Of a DNA stretch of 64,000 nucleotides, positions 1 to 10,787 are shown piece by piece. Within the stretch, counting starts at the first letter, position 1. The number at the start of each line of letters is the position of its first letter. The notes under the pieces were generated by a model. The model had not been told where the DNA came from. It did no database searches and was given only the letters and a program-made list of their open reading frames with translations. The position numbers and the translations under genes were made by a program. This DNA comes from Mycocentrospora acerina (lineage: Eukaryota > Ascomycota > Dothideomycetes > Pleosporales), in contig JAKUHH010000025.1 of the NCBI GenBank assembly GCA_022701365.1, positions 434,001 through 498,000 of the forward strand, in the 5' to 3' direction.

Positions 1-952
1 AACGGTCAATGACATGCTCCAACCTTGGTCTCTCCAATATCGCCATCTCCCCTTGTCGGTATTCATGGCCATCATCTCGTGGCTGCAGTAGCCTACAAGA
101 CGGACACAACCCCCTATCCAATCAGGGCTGCAGGGGACCAACAGCCTACCGCAGATCAGATGCATAGTCTCGGATAGAATGGGGCATTGCTTCCTACTGG
201 TGAGTGCTGATAATCCCTGCTCTACACAAGGAGAGATGACACTTTGTATGGTACCAGGACCAAACAACCCAAGGCAGCTCTCCCTGATGCCATATGTTTC
301 AACGATTTGCAGGAATTCTGTAAGAGAAATACTGTACTATATGCACACATGTTGGGCCTTGTGCAACAGAAAGTGGGGTGTGGGGAATAGTGTTCGAAAA
401 ACCCGAGCTACCTCATCCACCGAACCTAATATCCGAGCAACATACTATTAGAGCCAGACCAAAGCTGTACATCCGACCGTATGCCTCTCAAGCATGATAA
501 CGCGTGTCTCTCCCGTCGACTTGGGGCCATGGCGCATGTTCGTTCCCATCGTCTGTCCGAGCTAAAGCGGCAGAAGATGAGGATGCGATAACGCATCGCC
601 GACCCCTACAGTGACCAATGCACGATCCCATACCCGATATCGTGCGACCAAGTTCGACATCCACCTTTAGAACAGGCAAACGCACATGCACTGCCGGCTG
701 AACCCTGAACCCTTGATCGATGACTGACATACTGGCACGGATTCCCGTCTCCGCGCTGCCGCTGTCCAATGCTTAATTGCATAGATGCATTCCAGCGATT
801 GATTGTTGGGTATAAAGTCAATCTCTCCTTCTCCTCACACACGTAGCATCAGCCTCACCTGCTCTATATAGTTGATCGTTTGCCCTTGGGCTTCAACTTC
901 TCTCCTCTGCCAGCTTATTTTTTGCGTTTTAGACCGACCAGCTTTAGCCATA
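1..952. other. Upstream intergenic region, no gene seen
   Basis: I see no convincing coding region here. Short open frames exist on both strands, but they overlap each other and lack splice or composition support. A TATA-like element (tctatata, about 863-870) lies about 85 bases before the start codon of the next gene and is the likely core promoter, followed by a pyrimidine-rich leader around 895-910. Confidence 0.5.
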
Positions 953-2011
953 ATGTTTCAATTCCATCTGCCTAACCCAGCAAAGCTCGGATTCTACAGC
1001 GGACCACGCGAGAACATGGGCTTGATGAATCAGCCGAAATCCGTCTTGTAAGTTTAAATCCGGGAATTTTTTTAGGGTTACGAGCTGATCATGTCCAGTA
1101 TCCCTGAAGCTATAAACTTACCTCCTATTCGCCAGGATCTATCTGATTGTTACGCCTTACAGGACTCTGCCAAGTCGCGAAGGTTATCAAGCTCTTCGGT
1201 TTCATCTTCCAGCCAATCAAACTACCATCCAACTCGCTCCGCATCCCCAGCAACGTCTTCTTGCAGTGTTGAGTTCACTCATGACCACACTATTACTCGT
1301 CATCGCTTGCCCATGCAAATAGGACACGTCCGATACTCTCCCTACCCTGAGCCCCGCGGACTGAATAATCGATGCCCTTCCTGCTTGGAGAGAGGTAACA
1401 CTGTCCTTGTCACATCAGGAGCACGGTGCCTTCAATGCGGTACCATTGTACTTCATCACAAACCAACCCCTGCGACCAAAACATCTCACAAGAAACGCCA
1501 CGACCGAGTCCGTTTCTCTCGCCAAACTTCCCTCGGCATATCCTCCTCCCAAATCGCAAAGTCCGACCGCGAAGCCGGCCGCCGCTATGATCAAACGCTT
1601 GTATTCTCCCTCTTGGAAAACGAACTCTTATCACTTAATCCATCGCTGCCAAAGACTGCTCGACCACGGCAGAGCCACCTGCAAGGAGGGTTGAAGGAAC
1701 TGCGAGGCAACAATGTCTCGGGTGACATCAAGAAGTACAGCAATGTTGAGCCGCTACGGTATGGCAAGATTGACAATCTCGAGGCCGCAGTGTGGGTCAT
1801 TCGTGATTCGACTGCCGTCATTGACGATGTTATTAGGGAGAGAGATGAATTAAGAGATGATGTTGAAAAGTTGCTCAGAGATGGTGCGGATGCCGAGCAA
1901 GTAAAAAAGTTCCTACTCAATCGGATTGTGCGGGATGACTGGTCAGAGAGACTTGGAGAGTCGAAGGGGAGACGTGGAGGGTGCGATTGGGCAACTCCTT
2001 CTCACATGTGA
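953..2011 (+). CDS. Two-exon zinc-ribbon protein of unknown function
   Basis: I do not recognise a named family. Exon 1 is 953-1047, the intron is 1048-1098 (51 nt, GTAAGT donor, gctgat branch-like site, CAG acceptor) and exon 2 is 1099-2011, giving 335 aa. The splice keeps frame and replaces an ATG at 1091 that falls inside the intron. The N-terminal half is rich in Ser and basic residues. A probable zinc ribbon has Cys at about 124, 127, 142 and 145 (CPSC and CLQC). The C-terminal third (about residues 220-310) is charged and helical, probably a coiled coil, with several RDE-type heptads. A TATA-like element lies about 85 bases upstream. A plausible role is nucleic-acid or chromatin binding, but this is inference. 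It could also start at 1091 if the upstream exon is only 5' UTR. Confidence 0.7.
1048..1098 (+). other. Intron of zinc-ribbon gene
   Basis: A 51-nt phase-2 intron with GTAAGT donor and CAG acceptor. A shorter GT..AG pairing (1048-1075, 28 nt) is below the usual fungal minimum. Using the 1098 acceptor moves the protein start to 953. Confidence 0.65.
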
Positions 2012-4167
2012 CGCTTCAATCAATTGACATGCAAGTTGTGTACGATGTTTTCTTACGTATCCATTTTGAAAAGATCCTCAGGTATGACATCGCGTTACGT
2101 CGGTAAATGATTAAAATTCTATTTCACCCTTTTTATACTTCTTTACTTTCATAGGGCGTTATTTCCCCATTCACAACAACTCTTTTACTCCTCAAGGCAT
2201 TCTATATAGGCATTTGTTCGAAGAGGGGAATAGGGAGCCATAAGGATTCTATAATTGCTTGTTCTTCTTCACATCATATTTACATAATTAAAACATGTTT
2301 GGTCCTCAAACCAACTAGCTGCTATTCAGTGTGATATATGTATGCATCATTCATTCATCACATCACACATTGATCCTCCAGACACATCCCCTTCACCCCA
2401 GAATGAAGCACAGCGCTCAACATCCATTAGACCCTTGCACGCTCACGCCCACGCTCCCAAAGCCATGCATCCAATTACACTCCCCAGCTAACACGAATCG
2501 TGAAATCTTACCCTTTATGCACAACATCTTACTCAGAACGCCACATAACCCGCAATACATTCAGCCACCCCCAACATCCAGTACCTCCCAACCACGCTAC
2601 AAGTCAACCCCTTTTTCACAACCCTCCCTTCCCATTCACCAAGAGGTATAACTCCTAACCATCGACCATGACACTAATATCTGCATCAACACCAACAACA
2701 ACACAACAATACAACAATACAACATGTGATGTGCCCGTCGAACAAAGCAAATACTTACTATCAAAGTCACACTTCCCTGTAATGTACTCATACCCAGCAA
2801 AGCAAAGTAGATAGATAGTAAGAGCTTAGCATATCATTGGGGGTCCACGCGGGTCCTCAACAAAAAAACAACTACAGACTGCAAGACATGATGTTTAGTA
2901 GTCGACCTGCATACCTAGCTGACGCGTGCAGGGTGGTTTGCATGTGCTTTGCAGATACCCTTTTACGTGCTTGCAGGTGCTATCCACTGCCTCCCCGTTC
3001 CAAGCCACGACGCGTTTTTCCCCCTCCGCCAACCGCTCTGCCTCGTTTCCCCTTCCACTACCCCCCCATGCGTCTATCCTGCCGTGATAGAGAAGACAGA
3101 GGCAAGATTGTGCATATGCATGTCCAATGTACAATTTCCACATGTGCATACATGACCGACTGAACATGCTGTCCGTATCCCCCCACCCCATGCCATCCCA
3201 CTCCTACGCTACGATGAGACCTAAAAAAGGTAATCCTCTACCTGCCCGTCTGTCCGTGCCTTTGTCATGTCCCTAATCGGCTTCTCTTTCCCCCTTCCCC
3301 CTACCCCTTACCCTTCATGCACCAGCAAGCAACACATCCTTCTTCTCCTCCTCCAAGGTCTACCCTTACTTGCACAACCTAGCGCAAATCCAATCGTAAA
3401 TCCAATTGCTTGGATTCAATCCACTAAGCGAAAGATCGAGATCGCAAAGTCAACTTTGGTTGACCTGAGCTAGATTCGATCGTGTTTGGTTCAAACCTAC
3501 TACCTATCACGCACAATCGTAGAGCATCGAGGTAATTGACCGGTAACGATTATGCCGAGTCCAAGTCTTGACAAAGCGAGCTGATCTCGGATCAGAGAGC
3601 CGAATCGAGAGCGGGGCTCTTGATCCTGGTAGCATTCAGGGCTAGGTAGATGCTGCCGGGACTCATCCGCTCTTCCCCGACTGAACCGAGCGGGATATAA
3701 AGTCATAGCGGAATGCAGACTATGGCGCAAGAAGATAGACAGGGTACATCACACAAGAAGACGTCCAACGACAAACCATACGTTACACAAGACCAAAGGA
3801 ATACGTTTTGATTTGTCCCATATATGACTACTAACAGGAAATTCACCGATTCGACCAGAAGCAAAAGGAGCGAGGGCACATGCTTTTCTCCCCACCATCA
3901 TGTCGTGCCATTCCGCACTTCGATGTCGGAGAAAGCAGGCCATAGTGTACTGATTAAAACTCTGCTGATATTCGACAACCTCCGTAGCCAAGACACATAC
4001 AAGCGATGCATACTGATCCATTAAACTGTTTCCAAAGCCACACCAGTTTTCGAATGCTCAGCTCAAGCGACAGCGCTCGCTTGCAAGATGCCATACGCTA
4101 TCACAGGAAACCAGATTTTGGGTATAGTCTATGCAATGATAATGGAAACGCCAGCGTCTTGAGCAGT
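2012..4167. other. Convergent intergenic region, 2.2 kb
   Basis: This lies between the 3' end of the zinc-ribbon gene and the 3' end of ECM33. It contains AT-rich and CA-rich stretches and several short frames with no family resemblance and no shared splice logic. I see no RNA gene or mobile element in it. Confidence 0.5.
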
Positions 4168-5466
4168 CTAGAAAAGGATGACAGCAGCCATGGCAGCAAG
4201 GCCAAGAGCGCCGTTGACTGCGCTAAGGGTAGAGGCGGCACCTGTCTTGGTGGTAGTGCCAGTCTGCTGGGTGGGGCTGCTGCCAGCCGTTCCAGGGTCG
4301 ACGAGCTTGCCCTCGCAGAAGTACTTTCCGCGGATGAGCTTCTGGGACTGGAGCTTCTTGTAGAAGGCGCAAGCCTCAGTGACGTTCTCGGAAGACTGGA
4401 GGTTGAAGGCACCCTTCACATCATCCAACTTGGGGGTAGAAATGCTAGTAAAGGATTAGTAATTGTCAATTGCAGCAGTCATTAAATTACTTACGAAGAG
4501 AAGTTACCACTAAAGTCGAAAGCACCGCCAATACTCTCCAGCGACGAGAAACCGTCAATGGTAACAAGCTTGGTGTTGTTGGCAACCTGGAGGTTGTCGG
4601 TAATGGAGGCCAAGGAAGTGAAAGTAAGGTTGGTCAGCTGGTCGTTGGCGACAACGGCGAGAGCCTCGCCAATCTTGGTCAAGCTGGGAACAGAGAAGTT
4701 GGAGAATCCGTTGTTGTACAGACCGAGGGAACCGTTAAGGGCCTGGAGCTTGGGCATGTCCAGAGAGCTAACAAATCGGAAAGTCAGGTTGGTAGCCCAA
4801 GTAAGGTTGGGCAGGCTGATGGCGAGAGCCTTGTTGTTGTCTGCGAAGGTCATCGAGTTGGAGATGTTGCCCAACTGCATGTTGACCTTTGTAATGTAGC
4901 CGTTGTTGGCGACGAAGATTGTGTTGGCCTGGGCAATGTCGATATTGTCGAGCGATCGGAGACCGGTGTTTTGGATGTCGATCTTGTCTGCCTTGGTGAC
5001 AACAGATGTGAAGCCGATCGTGTTAAGAACAGGCAGAGCACTCCAAACGATAGAGTTGACAGTCTTGAGGGCAGGGAAGTCAATGTTGAACAGACGCGTC
5101 AGTCCAGACAGCTGCAGGGTGCCATCAATTGTCTTAAGCTTGTTGGCGCTGATTCGCTTGACTGATGTCGCATCTTGACCAACAAGGTTACCCTTGAGGT
5201 ACTCGATGCCGTCGAAGGCAAGGTCGTCTGTGGTGCCGGTGGCGATGGCGATGCTTCCAGAGAAGGTCGAGCACGTGGCCATGGCAGTTGCGTCGCCAGC
5301 GTTCTGCACAGTGGTGGTGCCAGTGACGGAGCAGGCGCCTGTCGAATGCGTGTTAGTCGGATGGGCGCTGGCGGTGCAGTATCCCAGGCCGGGAGAGCGT
5401 GTACGTACCGTAGGCGGTGCTAGCAGCAGCCAGCACAGGCACGATGGTCTTCAGGACGGAGAGCAT
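4168..5466 (-). CDS. ECM33: Ecm33-type GPI-anchored cell-wall protein
   Basis: A cell-surface glycoprotein of the Ecm33/Sps2 family, needed in yeasts and moulds for wall integrity and plasma-membrane organisation. Exons are 5466-5409, 5338-4495 and 4444-4168, with introns of 70 and 50 nt, giving 392 aa. Exon 1 encodes a signal peptide (starting MLSVLKTIVP, ending near AYG), and its junction restores the conserved CSVTG start of the mature domain. The body is a run of leucine-rich-repeat-like (receptor L-type) units with many N-glycosylation sequons. The end is a Ser/Thr-rich stalk followed by a small-residue site and a hydrophobic tail (about the last 20 aa) typical of GPI attachment. Length and order fit the family of about 400 aa. 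I am confident in the family; splice sites are inferred from consensus and frame. Confidence 0.93.
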
Positions 5467-7870
5467 TGCGGTCAATATGCAAGGAGGCTGGTCAACTGCG
5501 AGTTTGAGTGTCAATGGCACGTCGTCAAATGGCCCAAGACCAGGCGCTGGGCAGTACAAACCTGGTCGATTAAATCTGCGCGCTCTGTGGGCGGGCTAAG
5601 TACTGTGGGAACGGGGTGAAAGATGTGTTGAGAGAGGGACTGAATTATCAAACGAAAGTATTAAAAGTAAGTAGTCGCACCAGGAGCCTAGGGAAGGCGT
5701 GTTTGTTTGAAGTGAGTGGCGGAAGGAACGAAAGAGAAGAGCAGGTCAAGAGAAGCACTCGAGAAAAGGAGACGAGCAAGCTTGGGCGGGCGCGACCATA
5801 TGCGCGCTAGCTGTATCGGGACGCGGACGGGATCGACGCCCACACTACCGAGCCAGTCGGACGATGATTGGTTTTGGCGTGTTTCTGATTTCCCATCTGC
5901 TGCAGTGAATGAACTGTTGGGCAACGCTGCCGGCTCTGGATCTGCCATTCCCCCCGCGACACGTCTGCTGATGCTTGCATGCGTCCGATAACATTGCAAT
6001 GGTGGGTGCCGCGCACGCTGCTCCAACGGCGCGACCCAGGGTTTGCAGAGCATGTCAGGAATCTGACAGGCTGATGAAGTAACCGGTGTTTCCAATTTGT
6101 CCTGAGCACCTCCTTGATGACGAATAATGAGCATCTGCTCAGCACCCCACAACAAATATCTTGAGCTCCCCCGATCGCCGCAAACATGCTTTCGCTCTGA
6201 TTAACGGAACACAGATCTTTCTACGATGGCACATGTTTACGCCGTTCGTAGCACTGTCCACAAATCTGTACGCATCTGGCCGCCTAAACGCCACTGTGCT
6301 ACTCAGGGAAACCACTACACGCTAACCTGCCTAGCTGCCGGTTGCAGTTATCGTTTTTCACGAAGCTCAAAACACTCTCCGGCACGTCTTGATCGTCATC
6401 GAAGCATTCGACGGCTGCTGCTGCGGGGCTGCCGAAGGCATTGCAAACCGGAGTCCAGGACGTATCAGCAAGCAACTTTCTGCAAATATCACCACGCTAC
6501 TGTTAGCCGTCGCGCCCGCCGCAGAATAACCTGCAGAAAGTTGGCCAAGATTGCGCGTCCTTGGCCGAGACCGATCCCTGCACTTTGCTCGTGCTGGAAT
6601 TGATTGTCGTTGTTTTTGGCAAGTGCGACCGTCCGTCCCCTTCCAATGCCCATGTTCTCTTCGTCATCGTGTTTATTTACAGTCGGCTTCCCGACCTGCG
6701 TTGCTCATTTCGGCCTCATTTTGGACATTATCATGTTTACGGCTCGAAGGATGACAGTCCAATCTCGCCTCACATCTCGACAACTATCGAAATCATCCGC
6801 ACACATCCACATTTTGACACATTCGTTATCCTGAAATAGTAAAACGCACAACATCTTGACTTGCAGAGTGTGTGACGTTGCAATCCTAGTCAATCGTCGC
6901 AAAGCATAGACACAACGTGAATACTCAACATCGTATCCTTAATGAACACACAGTCTTGCTTTCCTTGAACGACAACGCCTCGTCCGTGATTCAGCCAAAC
7001 TGTGACGATCTGTTAATACTTCCTTCTCCTTTCCTCCTGTCCCCCTTCACAAAGATGCACAAGTCGCATAGATATTGTCATATACTACACATTGCTAGAA
7101 CCCCCACTTGGCAAATACATACATCGTCCAGGCACATCGTACCACCGCACCTGCGAAAAAGGGGTGCACAGGGATCAAAATGTTCCTTTTCTCTGCATAA
7201 TCTTAATCGATGACGAGATTGTTTCCCAACTATATCCACTCATTGTACTTGGTATAAGTAGAGTGTTAGGATCGTACTCGACACGATTTCCAAGAATCCA
7301 GATTATGTAGATGCCGGGGTCCATGTATCTACTAGGCATGGTAGGCATGATTTGACATGTGTCGTTGTACGCCTCACTTCTATTGGCAGGATATACAATG
7401 TTCCGCTGGTAGGGGTGGATGCCGGTTAACACGGGACGGGAATGGATAAGGAAAGGAAATCCAAGCAGTCGTATAGCACCATCATTGACTATTAGGATGG
7501 ACAGGCCCTGTATCAAAATCGCTCAAACGCAAAGTTTGGTATTTACTACATTTTTATGTTTGCATGAGGTTCAATAGGCAATGAACCACCTTGATACAAG
7601 CTTTTCATTTTTCTTGCCATGGTGTCAGAACAAGGTATATTTTACTTGGTACTACTCTGCATAATTTAAAACCAGTTCCAAGCCGGCTAAATGAACTTGA
7701 TCTCTTGCTTCTCTGGTGGATATTCCTCAGCATTTCCACTTGAGGCAATTGGTGTGTTGGGAAGGTTGCAACCCCACAAAAAGGCCTGAATCTGACGTTT
7801 TGATGCTGCTCACTCAGGAATATTAGAGCTATATATGATAAACTTTTCTTCTCTTCCATCAAATGTCCAA
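5467..7870. other. ECM33 upstream region, no further gene
   Basis: 2.4 kb between ECM33 (leftward) and the tRNA gene (rightward). The first few hundred bases must hold the ECM33 promoter. Open frames such as 5688-6155 and 6226-6603 lack family resemblance and overlap on opposite strands. I see nothing else that I can support. Confidence 0.45.
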
Positions 7871-7952
7871 TCTTCAGTCGTATAGTGGTTAGTATTTCTG
7901 CTTGTCATCAGACAGCCCGCAGGAGACCTGGGTTCAATTCCCAGCTGGAGAG
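7871..7952 (+). tRNA. tRNA-Asp (GTC) with a 10-nt intron
   Basis: The cloverleaf can be drawn fully. The acceptor stem is 7871-7877 with 7945-7951 (one G-U pair), with discriminator G at 7952. The D arm holds the A-box-like tatagtggttagt. The anticodon stem is 7897-7901 with 7919-7923 (terminal U-G pair). Anticodon GTC is at 7904-7906. The T arm is ctggg/cccag around ttcaatt, which is the B box. Removing 7908-7917, directly after position 37, leaves exactly 72 nt, the usual tRNA-Asp length. A run of T at about 7957-7963 is the polymerase III terminator. Confidence 0.9.
7908..7917 (+). other. tRNA intron
   Basis: Ten bases placed at the canonical position, one base 3' of the anticodon. Slippage by one base is possible. 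Confidence 0.7.
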
Positions 7953-8363
7953 CTTATTTTTTTGCAGAATATCTGCCATCGAAGTCTCTCAAACAGGCGT
8001 CATCAGTTCTTGAGAATGCCCGAGATTTTGGTGCATGAAGTCCGATTGGCCAAAAAAAGTTTTTGGCCATTGCGGCGGAGGGTAGCGCAAAGCGCGGTGT
8101 GAAAGGCACGGTCTCGTGCTCTCAATCACGTGGTATCTATTTGGAGCCTAGTTATGCAGCGACGTGGTCATGCATGCGGCTCCATCTTCTCTTAGACACC
8201 GCTGAATCTCTCAGTTTCCAACTGTCAGTACTGACCTGGAGGATGTCTGCTCGAGAAGGGCTGGTCTAGCTGATAGAAAAAGTTATCCTCTGAAGAGTTT
8301 GCTATTGCTCGACTCCACCAGTTCAGATCAGCTATTAACCAAGCCCCTCAGCAAGACTCTGTT
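7953..8363. other. Short intergenic region before repeat protein
   Basis: About 400 bases between the tRNA and the start of the disordered protein at 8364. It presumably contains that gene's promoter; I see no coding sequence. Confidence 0.45.
7956..7963 (+). terminator. Pol III oligo-T terminator
   Basis: A T-rich run (atttttttt-like) starts within five bases of the tRNA 3' end, as expected for polymerase III termination. Confidence 0.75.
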
Positions 8364-10442
8364 ATGGCATACCAGGAGCGGTATGCGTATTCGGACGACG
8401 AAGATAGTGAAGATGAGCGTCCCATGAACCCACGTAGTCGCCATTCCTACTCCAATTCCCAGACACCAACCTACCATATACCGCACCCGTCAAACTCGTC
8501 ATCTCGGCGGACAATCAATAGAAATCATTCGCCAGACTTCACATCTCAATCACCACGGCCTCAACGTGGAAATCTCGATCATATAACCAGACCTTCACCT
8601 GGGTTTGCTCAGCACTCGGAATACCCTGAATATGAAGATGCGACATTACCAGATTACACGGATAAACTGCTTTCAGCCGCGGAGCACATCCGACGTTCAC
8701 AACAGCCCGAGCAGCACGCTCCCGAAGTCTCGAAGACATCAAATCATGCAACCAAACGCTCTGTCCCTAAGTCAAGGCGCAGGATGAATGAGTCTGGTCG
8801 CTCAGCACGTAGCTCCAAACCAGGCCATGCAGCTCAACATTCAGATTTTGAATCTACCTACAGACCAGACGTCCGTAAAAATGGACGACGATCTGCAAAA
8901 CTGGGTCACACCTCTCAATCGCCACCAAGGAGATCCAGTTACGTGGATTCAGACAACTATGAGCACCCGGCCGATTACATGCAACCAGACGACTACCCGC
9001 GGCCAGATGGTCGCAGTGACTATAACCCTCCTGTCAAGCATGCCCGTCAGCCCCGTTACGCCTCTCCCTCAACCAGCTCGTTTTCCACCCCAGTACGTCC
9101 ATCACCTCACGCAACTCAATCTTTCTCTCCGCGTTCATCCAAGCCTCGCCAACCACACCGACCGCGCCGACAAGCCCACACATCCATGGAAGATGACTAT
9201 ATTCCAATGCATGATGAACCCAACTACGGCGACAGTTACAATCACAACTATAGCTCTAAGCTCCTCCAAGACAGCAACTGGGACAACAAGCTCCACACGA
9301 CGCGCACACATAGTCAGGAAGATTATGACCGCGAACCCCTCAGTCCGGCATATGAGACTCGGAGCGGCTTCCAACCCACCAGAACACAGCGTATGAGACC
9401 CAAACGAATCGAAAACAGTACACAACGTCTTGTAACCATGCATCCCCACCACGAACCCAGCCAACCACCCCACCACAACGAACCCACATACCAATCTCGG
9501 CACAACAGAGCCTCCTCTCAGTCCTCCTCATCCTCCTCTTCGTCATACCCCTCAGACTCCGACCTCATCTCTCAAACCTCGGATCATATACGCATCTCCC
9601 GCTCGCCCTCGATTCAGCCAGACATCCAGCGCCGAGTGCACCCTCAATTACACCCAGACATTCAGCGTCGAGTGCACCCTCAATCTCACCCAGACATCCA
9701 GCGTCGAGTGCACCCTCAATCTCACCCAGACATCCAGCGCCGAGTGCACCCTCAATCTCATTCAGATATCCAGCGCCGAGTGCACCCTCAATCTCACCCA
9801 GACATCCAGCGCCGAGTGCACCCCCAATCTCACCGTCAACCTCAACCTCAGCCTCACCCCCACTACAACCGCTACTCGCAAAACGATAGAGAGAGACACA
9901 ACAATAGCGACAGCAACAGCGACAGCGATACATACTACCTCGATAACCAGTCCGTGTCCCACTCCTCGGATGAAGATGTCGCGTCAGTGGGCATAGGAGA
10001 TGGGAGTGACTACATGTCTGCAGGTGAAGACGATGATGTTATTTCCGTGGGAGGAAGGAGTGAGAGGGAGTTTGTGCGTGGTAGTGCTGGTGCTGGTATT
10101 GGTCTTGGTATTGGCGTCAGCCGAAAGGGAGGATATGGACATCGTGGACAAGGAACACGGGGTGGTAGTGGTGGTGGTGGTGGTGGTGGTGGTGGTGGAA
10201 GTAGTAGTAGAAGGGCTAGGAATGAAGAGGAAGATAGCGATAGCGAAAGCGAAAGCGATGTGGATAGAGGGTTTGCGGGGGCGAGGGTCGTCAGACAGAG
10301 TCGCCGCCGCAAGGAAAAGGTCGTGGAGCAAGATGAAGATGTGGATGTGGGTAGGGGGTATGTTGATAGGGGATTCGTGGGCGGGGGATTTGTAGATGAT
10401 CATCATCATCATGCAGGCAATACGGCGCGAAGTAGATGGTGA
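8364..10442 (+). CDS. Large disordered protein with 12-residue tandem repeats
   Basis: A single-exon 692-aa frame of unknown function. No folded domain is apparent. The protein opens with an acidic patch (SDDEDSEDE) and continues with long Ser/Pro/His/Arg/Tyr-rich stretches. Six perfect or near-perfect 12-residue repeats at residues 419-490 have the unit PDIQRRVHPQSH. A His/Pro/Gln tract follows. The C-terminal third has acidic DSDSDS patches, a Gly-rich region with an uninterrupted poly-Gly run near residue 607, RR/K basic clusters and a short HHHH run near the end. Alternating acidic and basic low-complexity blocks resemble scaffold or condensate-forming nuclear proteins, but I assign no role. 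Length of the open frame and consistent composition make it a real gene; introns are not needed. Confidence 0.75.
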   Translation: MAYQERYAYSDDEDSEDERPMNPRSRHSYSNSQTPTYHIPHPSNSSSRRTINRNHSPDFTSQSPRPQRGNLDHITRPSPGFAQHSEYPEYEDATLPDYTDKLLSAAEHIRRSQQPEQHAPEVSKTSNHATKRSVPKSRRRMNESGRSARSSKPGHAAQHSDFESTYRPDVRKNGRRSAKLGHTSQSPPRRSSYVDSDNYEHPADYMQPDDYPRPDGRSDYNPPVKHARQPRYASPSTSSFSTPVRPSPHATQSFSPRSSKPRQPHRPRRQAHTSMEDDYIPMHDEPNYGDSYNHNYSSKLLQDSNWDNKLHTTRTHSQEDYDREPLSPAYETRSGFQPTRTQRMRPKRIENSTQRLVTMHPHHEPSQPPHHNEPTYQSRHNRASSQSSSSSSSSYPSDSDLISQTSDHIRISRSPSIQPDIQRRVHPQLHPDIQRRVHPQSHPDIQRRVHPQSHPDIQRRVHPQSHSDIQRRVHPQSHPDIQRRVHPQSHRQPQPQPHPHYNRYSQNDRERHNNSDSNSDSDTYYLDNQSVSHSSDEDVASVGIGDGSDYMSAGEDDDVISVGGRSEREFVRGSAGAGIGLGIGVSRKGGYGHRGQGTRGGSGGGGGGGGGGSSSRRARNEEEDSDSESESDVDRGFAGARVVRQSRRRKEKVVEQDEDVDVGRGYVDRGFVGGGFVDDHHHHAGNTARSRW
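9618..9833 (+). repeat. Coding minisatellite, 36 bp x 6
   Basis: Six head-to-tail copies of a 36-bp unit beginning ccagacatccagcg start at 9618, 9654, 9690, 9726, 9762 and 9798. Copies differ by a few mostly synonymous changes; unit 1 has Leu for Ser near its end and unit 5 has Ser for Pro at its start. The unit is a multiple of three, so copy-number change preserves the frame. Confidence 0.95.
10160..10200 (+). repeat. GGT trinucleotide run encoding poly-Gly
   Basis: A run of ggt triplets inside the disordered protein gene encodes about 11 consecutive glycines. Confidence 0.85.
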
Positions 10443-10787
10443 GGTTGGGAATGGGAAACCAAATCTGGAAGGAATGGAGATGAATGATATATTTGTTTAT
10501 TGCATCGTGACTCTAGGAGGGGTGAGCGTCATGTCCATACACTCAACGTCGTTATTGGGCTGATGTGTGGGCGGATGCCAACCAAGTGTCATCTCATTGT
10601 TTGTCCGTCTCACGCCCATGCTCAGTATTCCTCTCCTGGGCGCCCGTGGTTCGGGTGATAGGTTTTACATGTCTTATACAGATGTACACAGCTGCCCACC
10701 CTGTTTGGTGCATGCTGAAATTCATGGTACCAAAAACGCCTCCAATGGATTATACTGCGTCCACTCTTCCTCTTGCTTTCAACCACT
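10443..10787. other. Convergent intergenic spacer
   Basis: 345 bases between two converging genes, the disordered protein and uL3m. It probably holds both 3' UTRs; nothing else is seen. Confidence 0.5.

Noticed and set aside
1048..1075. A 28-nt GT..AG intron in the first gene.
   Set aside because: Shorter than typical fungal introns and without a branch site; the 51-nt alternative fits frame and consensus.
4470..5165. A 231-codon plus frame opposite ECM33.
   Set aside because: Shadow of the leucine-rich repeat coding sequence; the minus strand has the signal peptide, repeats and GPI tail.
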